A stretch of DNA of 64,000 nucleotides from Limnochorda sp. L945t (GTDB lineage: Bacteria > Bacillota > Limnochordia > Limnochordales > Geochordaceae), in contig NZ_CP141615.1 in NCBI RefSeq assembly GCF_035593305.1, forward strand, positions 868,001-932,000, read 5' to 3'. Below, piece by piece: positions 1 to 10,964 of the stretch. Numbering within the stretch: the first letter of the stretch is position 1; the number at the start of each line of letters is the position of its first letter. The notes under the pieces are model-generated. The model ran no database searches and was not told the DNA's origin. It worked only from the letters and a program-made list of their open reading frames with translations. Made by a program: the position numbers and the translations under genes.

Positions 1-2
1 CC

Positions 3-806
3 CGGATCGTGGAGCAGGAGCTGCGGCGAAACGGGGTCGAGGTGTACACCGGGGAACCGGTCGCCGGGATCGAAGGGCAGGGCGAGGCTGGTCCGGCGAC
101 GGCGGTCAGCACGCCATCCCGCACCCTTCCGGCCGACCTGGTGCTGGTGGCCACCGGCGTGCGTCCTCAGGTGGCCCTGGCCAGGGCGGCAGGCATCGCT
201 CTCGGTGCCACCGGCGCCGTGGCGGTGGATGACCACCTCAGGACCTCGGTGCCGGACATCTTCGCGGCCGGGGACGGGGTGGAAGCGTGGCATCGCGTGC
301 TGGAGCGCCCCGTCTGGATCCCGCTGGGCACCACCTCCAACAAGCAAGGGCGGATAGCCGGCGAGAACGCCGCCGGAGGCGACGCGCGCTTTCGGGGCAT
401 CGTGGGCACGGCAGCGCTGCGGGTGTTCGACCTGGAAGTGGCCCGGACGGGCCTGACCCGGGAGGAGGCGGAGCGGGAGCCCCGCTGGGAGGCGGTGGAG
501 GTTCACGTGCGCCACGGCAGCCGCGCCCACTACTACCCGGGGCGCGGTCCCATCGACGCCTGGCTCGTGGGCGACCGGAAGAGCGGGCGCCTGCTCGGGG
601 CGCAAATGGTCGGCCCGGCGGGTTCGGTCGCCAAGCGCATCGATGTCCTGGCCGTCGCTCTGAGCGCGGGGCTGCCGGTGGAGGAAGTGGCGGAACTCGA
701 CCTCTCCTATGCCCCACCGTTCGCGCCCGTGTGGGACGTCGCCTTGATCGCGGCGCGGGAGTGGCTCAAGGATGCAGCGCTCGGAAGCGTACCCCACGCG
801 GGGTGA
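3..806 (+). CDS. FAD-dependent pyridine nucleotide-disulfide oxidoreductase (CoA-disulfide reductase/NADH oxidase type), 5' end missing
   Basis: This is the C-terminal part of a flavin-dependent NAD(P)H oxidoreductase. The frame is already open at the window edge, so the N-terminal FAD-binding region lies outside. Visible are the ATG motif after the NAD domain (VATGVRPQ), the second FAD motif IFAAGD, and a C-terminal dimerisation domain ending in YAPPFAPVWD, which is typical of CoA-disulfide reductases and NADH oxidases. The active-site cysteine of these families sits in the missing N-terminus, so substrate and reaction cannot be fixed. A methyltransferase gene follows after 33 bases on the same strand, probably co-transcribed. 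Confidence 0.85.
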   Translation, partial: RIVEQELRRNGVEVYTGEPVAGIEGQGEAGPATAVSTPSRTLPADLVLVATGVRPQVALARAAGIALGATGAVAVDDHLRTSVPDIFAAGDGVEAWHRVLERPVWIPLGTTSNKQGRIAGENAAGGDARFRGIVGTAALRVFDLEVARTGLTREEAEREPRWEAVEVHVRHGSRAHYYPGRGPIDAWLVGDRKSGRLLGAQMVGPAGSVAKRIDVLAVALSAGLPVEEVAELDLSYAPPFAPVWDVALIAAREWLKDAALGSVPHAG

Positions 807-839
807 AGGGCAGGGCCGGAAGAAAGCGGGTGGTCACCC

Positions 840-1646
840 GTGGAACCCATCAGGCCGGCGACGTGGGGTAGCGTGGAAGCCACGGTGGGGGAGGTCCTGC
901 GCGCCCTGATGGAGCGGGCCCGGGAGCAGGGCGGGGCTGCGGGCACGACGGCCTCGCGGGCTGCGACCACGCCCGGCGCCGGTCCCCCGCGGCGGCGGAG
1001 GAGGCGCTCGCTTCCCGCGGCCGCCCGCTACGCGGCGTGGCGGGCGAGGTGGGAGCAGGCAGTCACGCTCCGCAAGCCGCTGGGGCGAGGACGGCCCATC
1101 CTCGACGTGGGGTGCTACGAGGGCGCGCTGGTGACCAGGCTGGCCGAGGTCACGGGTAGGCCCGTGATCGGCGTGGACATCAGCGACGCCGGGTTCGGCA
1201 GGGCCTTCCAACAGGCGGAGAAGGCCGGGGTCGAGGCGTTCGTCGGCTGCATGCGTTACGACGCCCATCACCTCTCGGCGCTGGGGTCGCAGCTGTTCGA
1301 CGCGGCGACGCTGACTTACAGCCTGCACTGCATGCGGGCACCGGACCGGGTCCTGGCGGAGGTGGCCCGGGTGTTGACGTGGGGCGGCGTGGTGCTGGTC
1401 GTCGACTGGGTCGTGGCGACGGGGGAGCCCAAGCACGGCTGCTCCCGGCTCACGCTGGCGGAGATCGAGGAGATGATGCGGTCGGCGGGGCTCACCCCCA
1501 TCCGCTCGGTCGCCCGGGACGGCGTCGCGCTGGTGGCGGGCGAGAAGCGGGAGGGCTCGATCCCGGCGGCCCGGCTGGGCGTGCTCAACGGCCGGCGCGC
1601 CGTACTCGCCGCTCGAGAGGCGCCAGCGCCAGCGAGCGCACCGTGA
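840..1646 (+). CDS. class I SAM-dependent methyltransferase
   Basis: A 268-residue protein starting with GTG. The SAM-binding motif I (ILDVGCYEG) begins near residue 87, followed by an acidic motif II (GVDISDA), and a later VLAEVARVL segment resembles the post-motif region of UbiE/Methyltransf_11-type enzymes acting on small molecules. The first 80 residues are Arg/Ala/Pro-rich, without recognisable domain. The substrate is unknown. The last 62 bases overlap the 3' end of the convergent PRC-barrel gene, so the Ala-rich tail after the methyltransferase fold is probably dispensable. Confidence 0.8.
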   Translation: MEPIRPATWGSVEATVGEVLRALMERAREQGGAAGTTASRAATTPGAGPPRRRRRRSLPAAARYAAWRARWEQAVTLRKPLGRGRPILDVGCYEGALVTRLAEVTGRPVIGVDISDAGFGRAFQQAEKAGVEAFVGCMRYDAHHLSALGSQLFDAATLTYSLHCMRAPDRVLAEVARVLTWGGVVLVVDWVVATGEPKHGCSRLTLAEIEEMMRSAGLTPIRSVARDGVALVAGEKREGSIPAARLGVLNGRRAVLAAREAPAPASAP

Positions 1647-2325
1647 CCCATCCCCGGCGGAGCGTCTCAGGGAGGGGGCTGTTCCCGTCGGCGGACGCTT
1701 CGACGGCAGCCTGTCCGGGAGAGGGAGGGGCACCCGCGAAGGCGGGGCCGGCCGCGCCGTCGGGCGGTGCGCCGTTGGGCGGCGCGCCGTGCTCACCGGC
1801 GCGGGAGGGGCCCCCGGCATGCGCCACCCGGTGCGAGGTGGGCCGGGTGCCGGCCCGTACCACCATGGCGTCTTCCCCCATGACCAGCAAAGAGGCGGCG
1901 GCGATGGAGAGCCGCCCCCGGAGTCGATCCGACAGCCCCTTGGGGGCGAGCAGGACCTCCAGGACGGCCCCGGAGCGCTCGTCCAGCATCAGTTCGTCGG
2001 CGGCGCCCAGGAACTCGCCGTCTTCGGTCAGCACGCGGATGCCGTACAGGCGCAGCGGCCGGCGAAGAAGGGGCTGGAGTTCGGGAAGGGCGGAGGGGCG
2101 CACGAGGGTGTCGGCGCCCTGGACCGTGATGGCGTGGAGCCCCACGCCGCGCGTCCGGCCCCACTCGAGCACCTGATCCTCCCGGGGCCAGTGGCCGGAC
2201 GAGACGACGAAGGCCGCCAGGCGACGGGCGGATGGGTCGAAGATGAGGCGGCTCGTCCGTCCCAGGGCCCGTCCGTCGACGACGTCGATCACCTGCAAGC
2301 CCAGCAAGCGCCGGCTCGGTACCAT
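1585..2325 (-). CDS. PRC-barrel domain protein
   Basis: A 246-residue protein. Residues about 5-80 (LLGLQVIDVVDGRALG, then a stretch ending in HAITVQGADTLV) and about 90-165 (LYGIRVLTEDGEFLGAADE) look like two successive PRC-barrel units, the small beta-barrel found in RimM and in photosynthetic reaction centre subunit H. The remaining 80 residues are Ala/Gly/Pro-rich and probably disordered. In Firmicutes such twin PRC-barrel proteins are often tied to sporulation, but nothing here proves that. It is divergent from the rRNA methyltransferase gene at 2409 with 83 bases between, and its 3' end overlaps the preceding methyltransferase. Confidence 0.75.
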   Translation of the reverse strand: MVPSRRLLGLQVIDVVDGRALGRTSRLIFDPSARRLAAFVVSSGHWPREDQVLEWGRTRGVGLHAITVQGADTLVRPSALPELQPLLRRPLRLYGIRVLTEDGEFLGAADELMLDERSGAVLEVLLAPKGLSDRLRGRLSIAAASLLVMGEDAMVVRAGTRPTSHRVAHAGGPSRAGEHGAPPNGAPPDGAAGPAFAGAPPSPGQAAVEASADGNSPLPETLRRGWVTVRSLALAPLERRVRRAGR

Positions 2326-2408
2326 CGGGATTCCCCTCCGTACTCTCCGCTCGCCGTGATAGATATGAGAGGAGTCCGAGCCTTAGTACGCCCGGAGAGG
2401 AACAGGCG

Positions 2409-3869
2409 GTGTCGAAGGTGCCGAGTGGCGCGCCCGGCGAGGATGCTCCCGAGGTAGGCCAGCGCCTGGTGCTCGACGTGGCCTCCCTGGATCCCCGTGG
2501 GGACGGCGTCGCCCGCACCCCGGGAGGGTTCGTCGTCTTCGTGGAAGGCGGGCTTCCCGGGGACCGGGTGGAGGCGGTGGTGAGCCATCGTGCCCGCCAC
2601 CACGCGAGAGCCCGGCTCGCCCGGCAGATCCGGCCGTCTCCGCTGCGGGTCGAGGGCCCGTGCCCCGTGGCCGAGACCTGCGGCGGCTGTCCCCTCATCC
2701 ATCTTGCCTACCCGGCCCAGCTCGAGGCGAAGCGGTCCGGGGTCCAGGACGCCCTCGTGCACACCGGCGGCCTCGAAGAAGCGGCGTCGCGGGTGCTCCC
2801 CGTGCGGGGCATGGAGGTGCCGTGGGGATACCGCAACAAGGCGCAGTACCCGGTGGGCCGCGGGCACGACGGCCGGCCGGTGATCGGCTTTTACCGGCGC
2901 GGCACGCATGAGGTGGTCGAGGCGCTGGATTGCAGGGTGCAGCACCCCCTCAACGTACGGCTGGCCAGGGCGACCCGAGACGCCATCGAGGAGCTGTCGC
3001 TCCCGCCTTACGACGAGGCTACGGGCAGCGGCCTGGTCCGGCACTTGGTCTGCCGCACCGGAGCGGCCACCGGGGAAGCGTTGCTGGTAGTGGTAACCGC
3101 CCGGGACGGGCCGGAGGTGCGCCAGGCGCTGGGCCAGCTTGCCGAGCGGGTGCGCCGGAGGGTGCCGGAGCTGGTGGGCGTGGTACAAAACGTCAACCCG
3201 CTGCGCACCAACGTCGTCCTGGGCAAGCGAAGCGCCGTCGTCTGGGGCCGGGAGTTCCTCGAGGAGAGGGTCGGCGCGGTGCGCCTGCGCCTTTCGGCCA
3301 CGGCGTTCTTCCAGGTCAATACCCGGCAGGCGGAGGTCCTGTACGGCGAGGTACGACGGCGAGTGGAGACGTTCCTGGAGGCCCGCGGCCAGCTGGGCCG
3401 GGGTACGCTCCTGGATCTCTACTGCGGCGTTGGCGGCATCGGGATCGCCGCCTCCGACCGGGTCGGCCGCCTGATCGGGGTCGAAGAGGTGCAGGAGGCG
3501 GTCGACGACGCGCGGCGCAACGCCGAGCTCAATGGGGTGCGCCACGCCCGGTGGGTGGCCGGCGACGTGGAGGAGGTATTGCCGCGCCTCTTGCAGGAGG
3601 GAGGGGAACGGATGCGGCCGCTGCTCGTGGTGGTCGACCCGCCCCGCAAAGGGTTGGACGCGGCGGTGGTGCGGGCGCTGGTCAGGGCGCAGCCTGAACT
3701 GTTGGTGTACGTCTCTTGCCATCCGGTGACGCTCGCGAGGGACCTGCGGCAGTTCGTCAAAGGGGTGGAGGCGCAGGGCCTCACCTACCGGTGGGATCCG
3801 GTACAGCCGGTGGACATGTTTCCCCAGACGGCCCACGTCGAGGTGGTGGCGAGCCTTTGGCGAGCGTGA
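2409..3869 (+). CDS. rlmD: 23S rRNA (uracil-C5)-methyltransferase, RlmD/RumA family
   Basis: A 486-residue enzyme expected to methylate C5 of a uridine in 23S rRNA (or tRNA, as in TrmA relatives). It has an N-terminal TRAM RNA-binding domain (about 12-70), then a 4Fe-4S site with Cys85, Cys91, Cys94 and Cys175, a SAM-binding motif DLYCGVGG (336-343), the VDPPRKGLD motif, and the catalytic Cys437 in VSCHP. Length and motif order fit RlmD/RlmCD. The start is GTG. The stop overlaps the start of the M23 peptidase gene by four bases (GTGA), so the two are probably translationally coupled. The exact target base cannot be read from sequence. Confidence 0.92.
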   Translation: MSKVPSGAPGEDAPEVGQRLVLDVASLDPRGDGVARTPGGFVVFVEGGLPGDRVEAVVSHRARHHARARLARQIRPSPLRVEGPCPVAETCGGCPLIHLAYPAQLEAKRSGVQDALVHTGGLEEAASRVLPVRGMEVPWGYRNKAQYPVGRGHDGRPVIGFYRRGTHEVVEALDCRVQHPLNVRLARATRDAIEELSLPPYDEATGSGLVRHLVCRTGAATGEALLVVVTARDGPEVRQALGQLAERVRRRVPELVGVVQNVNPLRTNVVLGKRSAVVWGREFLEERVGAVRLRLSATAFFQVNTRQAEVLYGEVRRRVETFLEARGQLGRGTLLDLYCGVGGIGIAASDRVGRLIGVEEVQEAVDDARRNAELNGVRHARWVAGDVEEVLPRLLQEGGERMRPLLVVVDPPRKGLDAAVVRALVRAQPELLVYVSCHPVTLARDLRQFVKGVEAQGLTYRWDPVQPVDMFPQTAHVEVVASLWRA

Positions 3870-4795
3870 CAGGCGCATCCCTTGCCCCGAAGCGGTGTAC
3901 GGCGCTCCTGCTGGCCGTCCTGGCGGCGGTGCTGTGGGCAGGATGGCAGGTCGCCGGGGGAAGGGCGACGCCCGGCGTCCGGTTGCGGCTGGCGCCCCGG
4001 GAGGCGACCCCCGGGCAGTGGGTCATGGTGAGGGTGGAAGGGGCGAAGGCGCACCGCCTCGCCGGGGAGTGGGCCGGCCGGAGCTTCCCGTTTTACGATG
4101 ACGGTGCGCAGGGCGCCGTCGCGCTCGTCGCCGTCTCCTACTTCGTGCAGCCGGGCAAGCACCCGCTGGTCGTCCGGGAGGACGGAAAGGAGGTGGCGGC
4201 GGCCGAGGTCCCGGTGCGGCCCAGGGCTTTTCCCGTGCAGCGGCTGCGCGTCGATCCCGGCAAGGAGGCGCTCATCCGCCCGCAAGATCCGGCAGACGTG
4301 GCCCGTCGCCGCCGGGAGGACGAAGAGGTCGCCCGGGCCCGCTCTCGGAGCAATCCCCGCCCGCTGTGGCAGGGGCCGTTCGTCTGGCCGCTCGCCCGTC
4401 CGTACCGGCTGACGAGCGAGTTCGGTCTCGTGCGGGAAGTCAACGGCGCGCCCAGCGGGCGCCACTCCGGTCTCGACCTCGCGGCCCCCGAGGGCACCCC
4501 CGTGCACGCCCCCAACGGCGGCCGGGTGGTGCTGGCCAGAGACCACCTGGCCACCGGCAAGACGGTCATCCTCGACCACGGATGGGGGTTGTTCACCTCT
4601 TACCTGCACCTCTCGTCCATCCGGGTGCGCGAGGGGGCTTTCGTGAGCAAGGGGGAGATCCTCGGCACCGTCGGGGCTACGGGTTTTGCGACCGGCCCCC
4701 ATCTCCACTGGGCCGCCTACCTGCCGGGTGGCTACGTGGATCCCCGCAGCCTCATGGAACGCTGGCCTCCAGAGTCCTCCTCGCCTGGCAGTTAG
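3866..4795 (+). CDS. M23 family metallopeptidase, exported
   Basis: A 309-residue exported murein endopeptidase of the LytM type. A hydrophobic segment near residues 11-28 is a signal anchor or signal peptide. The M23 domain occupies the last 110 residues with the zinc motif HSGLD (His200, Asp204), YLHLSS (His248) and HLHW (His279, His281), so all metal and catalytic histidines are present. The middle part is likely a beta-rich exoplasmic domain with an Arg-rich linker. The GTG at 3866 overlaps the upstream stop; a TTG nine bases earlier is the alternative. It should cleave peptide cross-links in the cell wall or act in sporulation. Confidence 0.9.
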   Translation: MTGASLAPKRCTALLLAVLAAVLWAGWQVAGGRATPGVRLRLAPREATPGQWVMVRVEGAKAHRLAGEWAGRSFPFYDDGAQGAVALVAVSYFVQPGKHPLVVREDGKEVAAAEVPVRPRAFPVQRLRVDPGKEALIRPQDPADVARRRREDEEVARARSRSNPRPLWQGPFVWPLARPYRLTSEFGLVREVNGAPSGRHSGLDLAAPEGTPVHAPNGGRVVLARDHLATGKTVILDHGWGLFTSYLHLSSIRVREGAFVSKGEILGTVGATGFATGPHLHWAAYLPGGYVDPRSLMERWPPESSSPGS

Positions 4796-6321
4796 AGGTC
4801 AAGACCTCTTTGGCGTCGAACTGCCCATGGCGATACGGCCAGGCGAGCCAGGGATGGGGGAAGGCGGGAGGCCGCCATGTCGCAGCAAGGAGAGCGGGTC
4901 CCCTCGAGTCGGGTGCCCGGAGTCGCGGGGGTCAGCGCCCTGGCCGCGCCATCGGCCAACGCGCGCCGGCCCGCCGGGCACTTCGTCGCCGTGACGGTCA
5001 TCGTCCTGGTGCTGGGCATCGGCGGCGCCATCTTCGCCGGCGGCCGGGTGGGGCGCAACGTGACCGACGCTTTCGCCGCGCTCTACGATGCCTGGGATCA
5101 CCAGAGCCGCAGCCTGGAGCAGCTCCAGGGCGAGATTCGCGGGATGCAGCAGCAACTCACCGAGTGGGGCGCCCTCGACCAGAACAGCGGGCCCCAGGCG
5201 GCGTCGGGGGTCCTCGTCATCAGCCGGGATCAGGCGGCCGAGCTCGCCCAGCGCCTGCGTTCCCTGGGTTCTGACATGGACTCCTTGCGCCGGGTCATCG
5301 GCCAGCGCCAGTCCATCATCGGGCAGACGTCGGAGCGGGTCCGCCGGGACGCCACCGCCAGCCTCTGGTCGGTCGCGCTGGGCATTCTCGTGGCGGGCCT
5401 GATCGGCAGCGTGTGGCTTGCCCGCGTGACGGTAGGGCCCATGGGGGAGCTGCGCCGGCGCCTGGAAGTCGCCGACCAGGGCCAGCAGGCTCTCGCGTCG
5501 GCGCTGGGCTCGTGGATGGGCCGGATCGGCGACGGCGTGCGCGACTGGCGCTTGGTCGCCGAGTCGCAGAGCATGGCCCTTGCCTCCTTGCGGGAGCGCC
5601 TCGATGCGGTGGCGTCGGCCACGTCGGCGGTGGCCGGCCAGGCGGAGGGCGTCGCCCGGGCGATCGAGGAGTTCGACGCCATGGCGGAGCGGGTCCGGGA
5701 TTTCGGCGGAGAGTCGAAAGTCCTGGCCCTGAGCGCCGCCATCGAGGGAGCCCGGCTGGAGGCGCAGGGGCGCAGCGTGGCCGTGGTGGCCGAGGAGCTG
5801 CGCCGGGTCGCCTCCGAAGCGCGGGAAGTGGTCCGCCAGGTCTGGGATCTCAAGAACCGCCTGGACGAGGGCGCCGACCGTTCGCGCCGTGCGGCGGCCG
5901 AGGCGGGCAAGCAGATCGGCCAGATCCGGGAGTCGCTGCAACAGGTCAGGGACGAGGCGATCCGTCTCGCCCGCGGGCTGTTGGCGCTACAAGAGCGGGC
6001 GCAGCTCGCCGGCCAGGCCGCGCAGGGATGGGCCGCCAAAGGGGCAGGGTCCAGGAGCTCGCTGGAGCTGCGGGCGGCGGTGGATCGGGCGCTGTCAGGG
6101 GAGATGACGGTGCGGCCCGCGACCGCCCGCGAGGTGAGCCGCGAGGAGCGGGTGGCGCTGGCACAGGCGAAGGGGCATGAAGAGGCGGCGACTGCCACGG
6201 AGCGCCAGGAAGACGGCCCGGCCTCCCAGGGGCAGCCCAGGGCGACGGGCCCCGGGGGGGAGGAGGCGCCGTTACCTCCCGCCTCTGAGCGCACGGCCCC
6301 GCCGGCCGAACGTGCCGAGCG

Positions 6322-8208
<1,887 letters not shown>

Positions 8209-8295
8209 GAATCTACCACGAATCCGCACCGCAAGCCAGGTACCCCACGCGCATACGGCGAAACTTCCCGGGGCCGCGAGAGGGGGAGCCTGACC

Positions 8296-9474
8296 GTGAG
8301 GGACGAGACGGAGGCAACGGCACTGCGGCGCCGGGAAGTGGAGACCAAGCAGCGGCGGATCGAGGAGATGCTCCAGTCGCTCAAGCTCGACGGCGTGATC
8401 CTGACCCGGCGGGCCAACTTCGCGTGGATGACGGCCGGAGGCGACAACCACGTGGGGCTGGCCACGGAGATCGGTAATGCGTCGCTCCTGGTCGAGCCGG
8501 GGCGATGGACGCTCATTGCCACCAACATCGAAACTCCCCGGGTCGCCCGGGAAGAGCTGGAGGGCGTCGCTCCACGGGGCAACCTGGACGTGGAGGCGGT
8601 GCCCTGGCACCTGGGGGTCGAGCCGGCCATCGAACGGCTGGTGCACGGCCGGCGCATCGCCTCCGACACCGGAATCGCCGGCACGCCCAACGTGCAGGCC
8701 GCCCTGGCGGGGTTGCGCTTCCCGCTCACGGCGGAGGAAGTCCAGCGGCTGCGCCGGGTCGGGGCGCTGTCTCGCGACGCGCTCGAACAGGTGCTGGCCA
8801 CCGAGGTGGCTCCGGGCATGACCGAGCTGGAGGTGGCGGGGCGCATGACCCGGGCCTTGTGGGAGCGGGGCCTGGAGGGGACCGTGGTGCTGGTCGCCGC
8901 CGACGACCGTATTCGCCAGTACCGCCATCCCATTCCCACAGGGCGGGCGGTGGAGCGGTATCTCATGGGGGTCATCTGCGCCCGGCAAGGCGGGCTCATC
9001 GCCGCGCTGACGCGCCTCGTGCACTTCGGCAGGATCCCGGGGGATCTGCGGGCCCGGCACGAGGCCGTCTGCCACGTGGACGCCGCCCTCATGGACGCGA
9101 CCCGGCCGGGCGCGCGGGTGGCCGACATCCTGCTGGCAGGCCAGGAAGCTTACCGGCGCCACGGTTACCCGGACGAGTGGAAGCTCCACCACCAAGGGGG
9201 GGCCATCGCCTACGCGGAGCGCGAGTACCTGGCCACGCCCCAGAGCGTGCAGGTCGTCAAGGCGCCCGGCGCCTTTGCCTGGAACCCCAGCATCACCGGC
9301 ACCAAGTCGGAGGACACCATCCTCGTGGGCGCCGCCGATGGGCCGGATCCGGGCCGGGTGGAGATCATCACGGCCCACGGGCCCTCGTGGCCGGGCGTCG
9401 AGGTGGAAGCCGGGGGCAGGCGGTGGGTCCGTCCCGGTATCCTGGAGCTTGCCATGCCGGGCACGACTCGGTAA
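8296..9474 (+). CDS. M24 family (aminopeptidase P-like) protein with degenerate metal site
   Basis: A 392-residue protein with the two-domain creatinase/aminopeptidase P fold: an N-terminal creatinase-like domain (about 10-140) and a pita-bread domain. It belongs to a subgroup marked by KLHHQGG and FAWNPSITGTKSED. The first two aspartate ligands of normal M24 enzymes are not visible where expected (the matching strand reads GGLIAALTRLVHFG); one histidine and one glutamate candidate remain. It may be non-hydrolytic or use a different mechanism. GTG start chosen with GGGGGAG about seven bases upstream. The open frame extends far upstream but there it lies antisense to typA. Confidence 0.75.
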   Translation: MRDETEATALRRREVETKQRRIEEMLQSLKLDGVILTRRANFAWMTAGGDNHVGLATEIGNASLLVEPGRWTLIATNIETPRVAREELEGVAPRGNLDVEAVPWHLGVEPAIERLVHGRRIASDTGIAGTPNVQAALAGLRFPLTAEEVQRLRRVGALSRDALEQVLATEVAPGMTELEVAGRMTRALWERGLEGTVVLVAADDRIRQYRHPIPTGRAVERYLMGVICARQGGLIAALTRLVHFGRIPGDLRARHEAVCHVDAALMDATRPGARVADILLAGQEAYRRHGYPDEWKLHHQGGAIAYAEREYLATPQSVQVVKAPGAFAWNPSITGTKSEDTILVGAADGPDPGRVEIITAHGPSWPGVEVEAGGRRWVRPGILELAMPGTTR

Positions 9475-9508
9475 GGTAATCTTGTCTACCATCCAGTCAT
9501 GATAACGC

Positions 9509-9517
9509 TGGTATATC
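9509..9517 (+). promoter_or_regulatory. candidate extended -10 element upstream of the FmdB-type gene
   Basis: TGG followed by TATATC in an unusually AT-rich 40-base patch between the M24-like and FmdB genes. No convincing -35 hexamer is present 17 bases upstream, so this would be an extended -10 promoter. Transcription would start near 9524, giving a 25-base leader. Confidence 0.3.
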
Positions 9518-9548
9518 CTCGACGTCTCGGGGAGGGCGAGGGGTCGGG

Positions 9549-9860
9549 GTGATCTACGAGTACCGCTGCAAGCAGTGCTCGAAGCGGTTCGACGTGCACG
9601 CCACGCTGGCGGAGAAGGAGGCGGGCCTCTCTCCGGTTTGCCCGTCCTGCGGAAGCACCGACGTGGCCCGGCTCTTCGGCAACATTATGGTCCTGCGCTC
9701 GTCCCGGGGCGGAGACGGGGATGCCGGCTCCGGCGACGACGGCGGCCTGGGAGACGGCGGGGGCCCGGGCTCCGACCGGGGCCCGGGCGGGGACGACTTC
9801 GGGGGCGACTTCGACGGTCCCGAGGATCTGGACGGCGGGGACGATTTCGATGAGCTGTAG
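9549..9860 (+). CDS. FmdB family zinc-ribbon protein
   Basis: A 103-residue protein starting with GTG. The first 45 residues form the FmdB/CxxC regulatory zinc ribbon: Cys7, Cys10, Cys31, Cys34, opening with IYEYRC. This family is small and widespread, first named after a putative regulator of formamidase genes; function is usually unknown. Residues from about 50 on are almost only Gly, Asp, Ser, Pro and Glu, an acidic low-complexity tail about as long as the zinc domain. The class II aldolase-like gene follows after 21 bases on the same strand. Confidence 0.85.
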   Translation: MIYEYRCKQCSKRFDVHATLAEKEAGLSPVCPSCGSTDVARLFGNIMVLRSSRGGDGDAGSGDDGGLGDGGGPGSDRGPGGDDFGGDFDGPEDLDGGDDFDEL

Positions 9861-9881
9861 ACTTGGGGGTGCGCCAGACTG

Positions 9882-10964
9882 ATGAACTTCGCCATCGTGG
9901 GAGAGCGCTCGTCGGCGGTCCAGCAGTGGCTCGCGGACGGCTTGCGGGCTGAGCTCGAGCGGCGCGGCAACGTCTACGAGGAGACCCCCAGCCGGGACGT
10001 CCGGTTGGTGCTCAACTTCACGGACATGGAACATCCCAGGCCGTACCGGCGCCGGGCCCGGGCCACGTTCGTCTGCTCCGTGGTGGTGGGCCAGGAGCCT
10101 CCCAAAGACGTGCTGCGCGCCGGATACCCGGTGCTCATCCGGTCCCTCTCCAACCTGCTGCTGTACGCCGTACCCCAGGACGGCAAGGTCGACACGCACT
10201 TCGTGACCCTCGAGCAGGGATACTACACGGTGCCCTTCGACGCCGACGAGCGATCCTACTTCGCCCGGCTCTACGAGCGCCTCCATCCGCTGGCGTCGTC
10301 CAACCTGGTCATCGACAACGTCTTCGAGCCGGACCTCCCACCCGAGCTGTGGGAGGGGGACGCCGCGGTCGATCAGATCCGCCGGACGAGCCGGCGGCTC
10401 GGCGAGCTCGACCTCTTGCCCGCGCCCTTCCCGATTCAGGAGATCCTGCCGCCGGAGGACTTCCGGCACGTCCAGCACCTGTACGGCATCGGCGGCCTCA
10501 GCTACGGCAACATCAGCGCCCGCCGGGACCGGCACAGCTTCTGGATGAGCGCAAGCGGGGTCAACAAGTACAAGCTGGAGAAAGTCGGGCAGGACATCCT
10601 CCTGGTCAAGGGGTACGACGCCGAGAAGAACGCGATCGTCCTGAGCGTCCCGCCCAACGTCACCCCGCGCCGGGTTTCGGTGGACGCCATCGAGCACTGG
10701 ATGATCTACACGGAGCACCCCCAGGTGGGCGCGATCCTGCACGTCCACGCCTGGATGGACGGGATCAAGTCGACCCTCGTCAACTTCCCCTGCGGCACCC
10801 TGGAGCTGGCCCAGTCGGTGGCCAATCTGGTGAGAGAAGCCCCCGACCCGGGGAGGGCGGTCATCGGGCTTCGCAACCACGGGCTGACCATCACGGGTCC
10901 GGATCTCGACGAGATCTTCGAACGGATCGACGGGCGCCTCATCCGGCAGGTGCCGATGATGTGA
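9882..10964 (+). CDS. class II aldolase/adducin-like protein with an unassigned N-terminal domain
   Basis: A 360-residue protein. Residues about 190-355 are a class II aldolase/adducin domain with a plausible zinc triad, His287 and His289 (HVHAW) and His333 (RNHGLT), plus the phosphate-binding-like GLSYGNISAR segment. Such domains split or epimerise phosphorylated hydroxy-acids or sugars. Residues 1-180 begin with FAIVGERSSAVQQW, a possible Rossmann-like opening, and match no family I recognise. The usual catalytic glutamate is not obvious, so the reaction is unknown. The last 26 bases overlap the convergent radical SAM gene. Confidence 0.7.
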   Translation: MNFAIVGERSSAVQQWLADGLRAELERRGNVYEETPSRDVRLVLNFTDMEHPRPYRRRARATFVCSVVVGQEPPKDVLRAGYPVLIRSLSNLLLYAVPQDGKVDTHFVTLEQGYYTVPFDADERSYFARLYERLHPLASSNLVIDNVFEPDLPPELWEGDAAVDQIRRTSRRLGELDLLPAPFPIQEILPPEDFRHVQHLYGIGGLSYGNISARRDRHSFWMSASGVNKYKLEKVGQDILLVKGYDAEKNAIVLSVPPNVTPRRVSVDAIEHWMIYTEHPQVGAILHVHAWMDGIKSTLVNFPCGTLELAQSVANLVREAPDPGRAVIGLRNHGLTITGPDLDEIFERIDGRLIRQVPMM

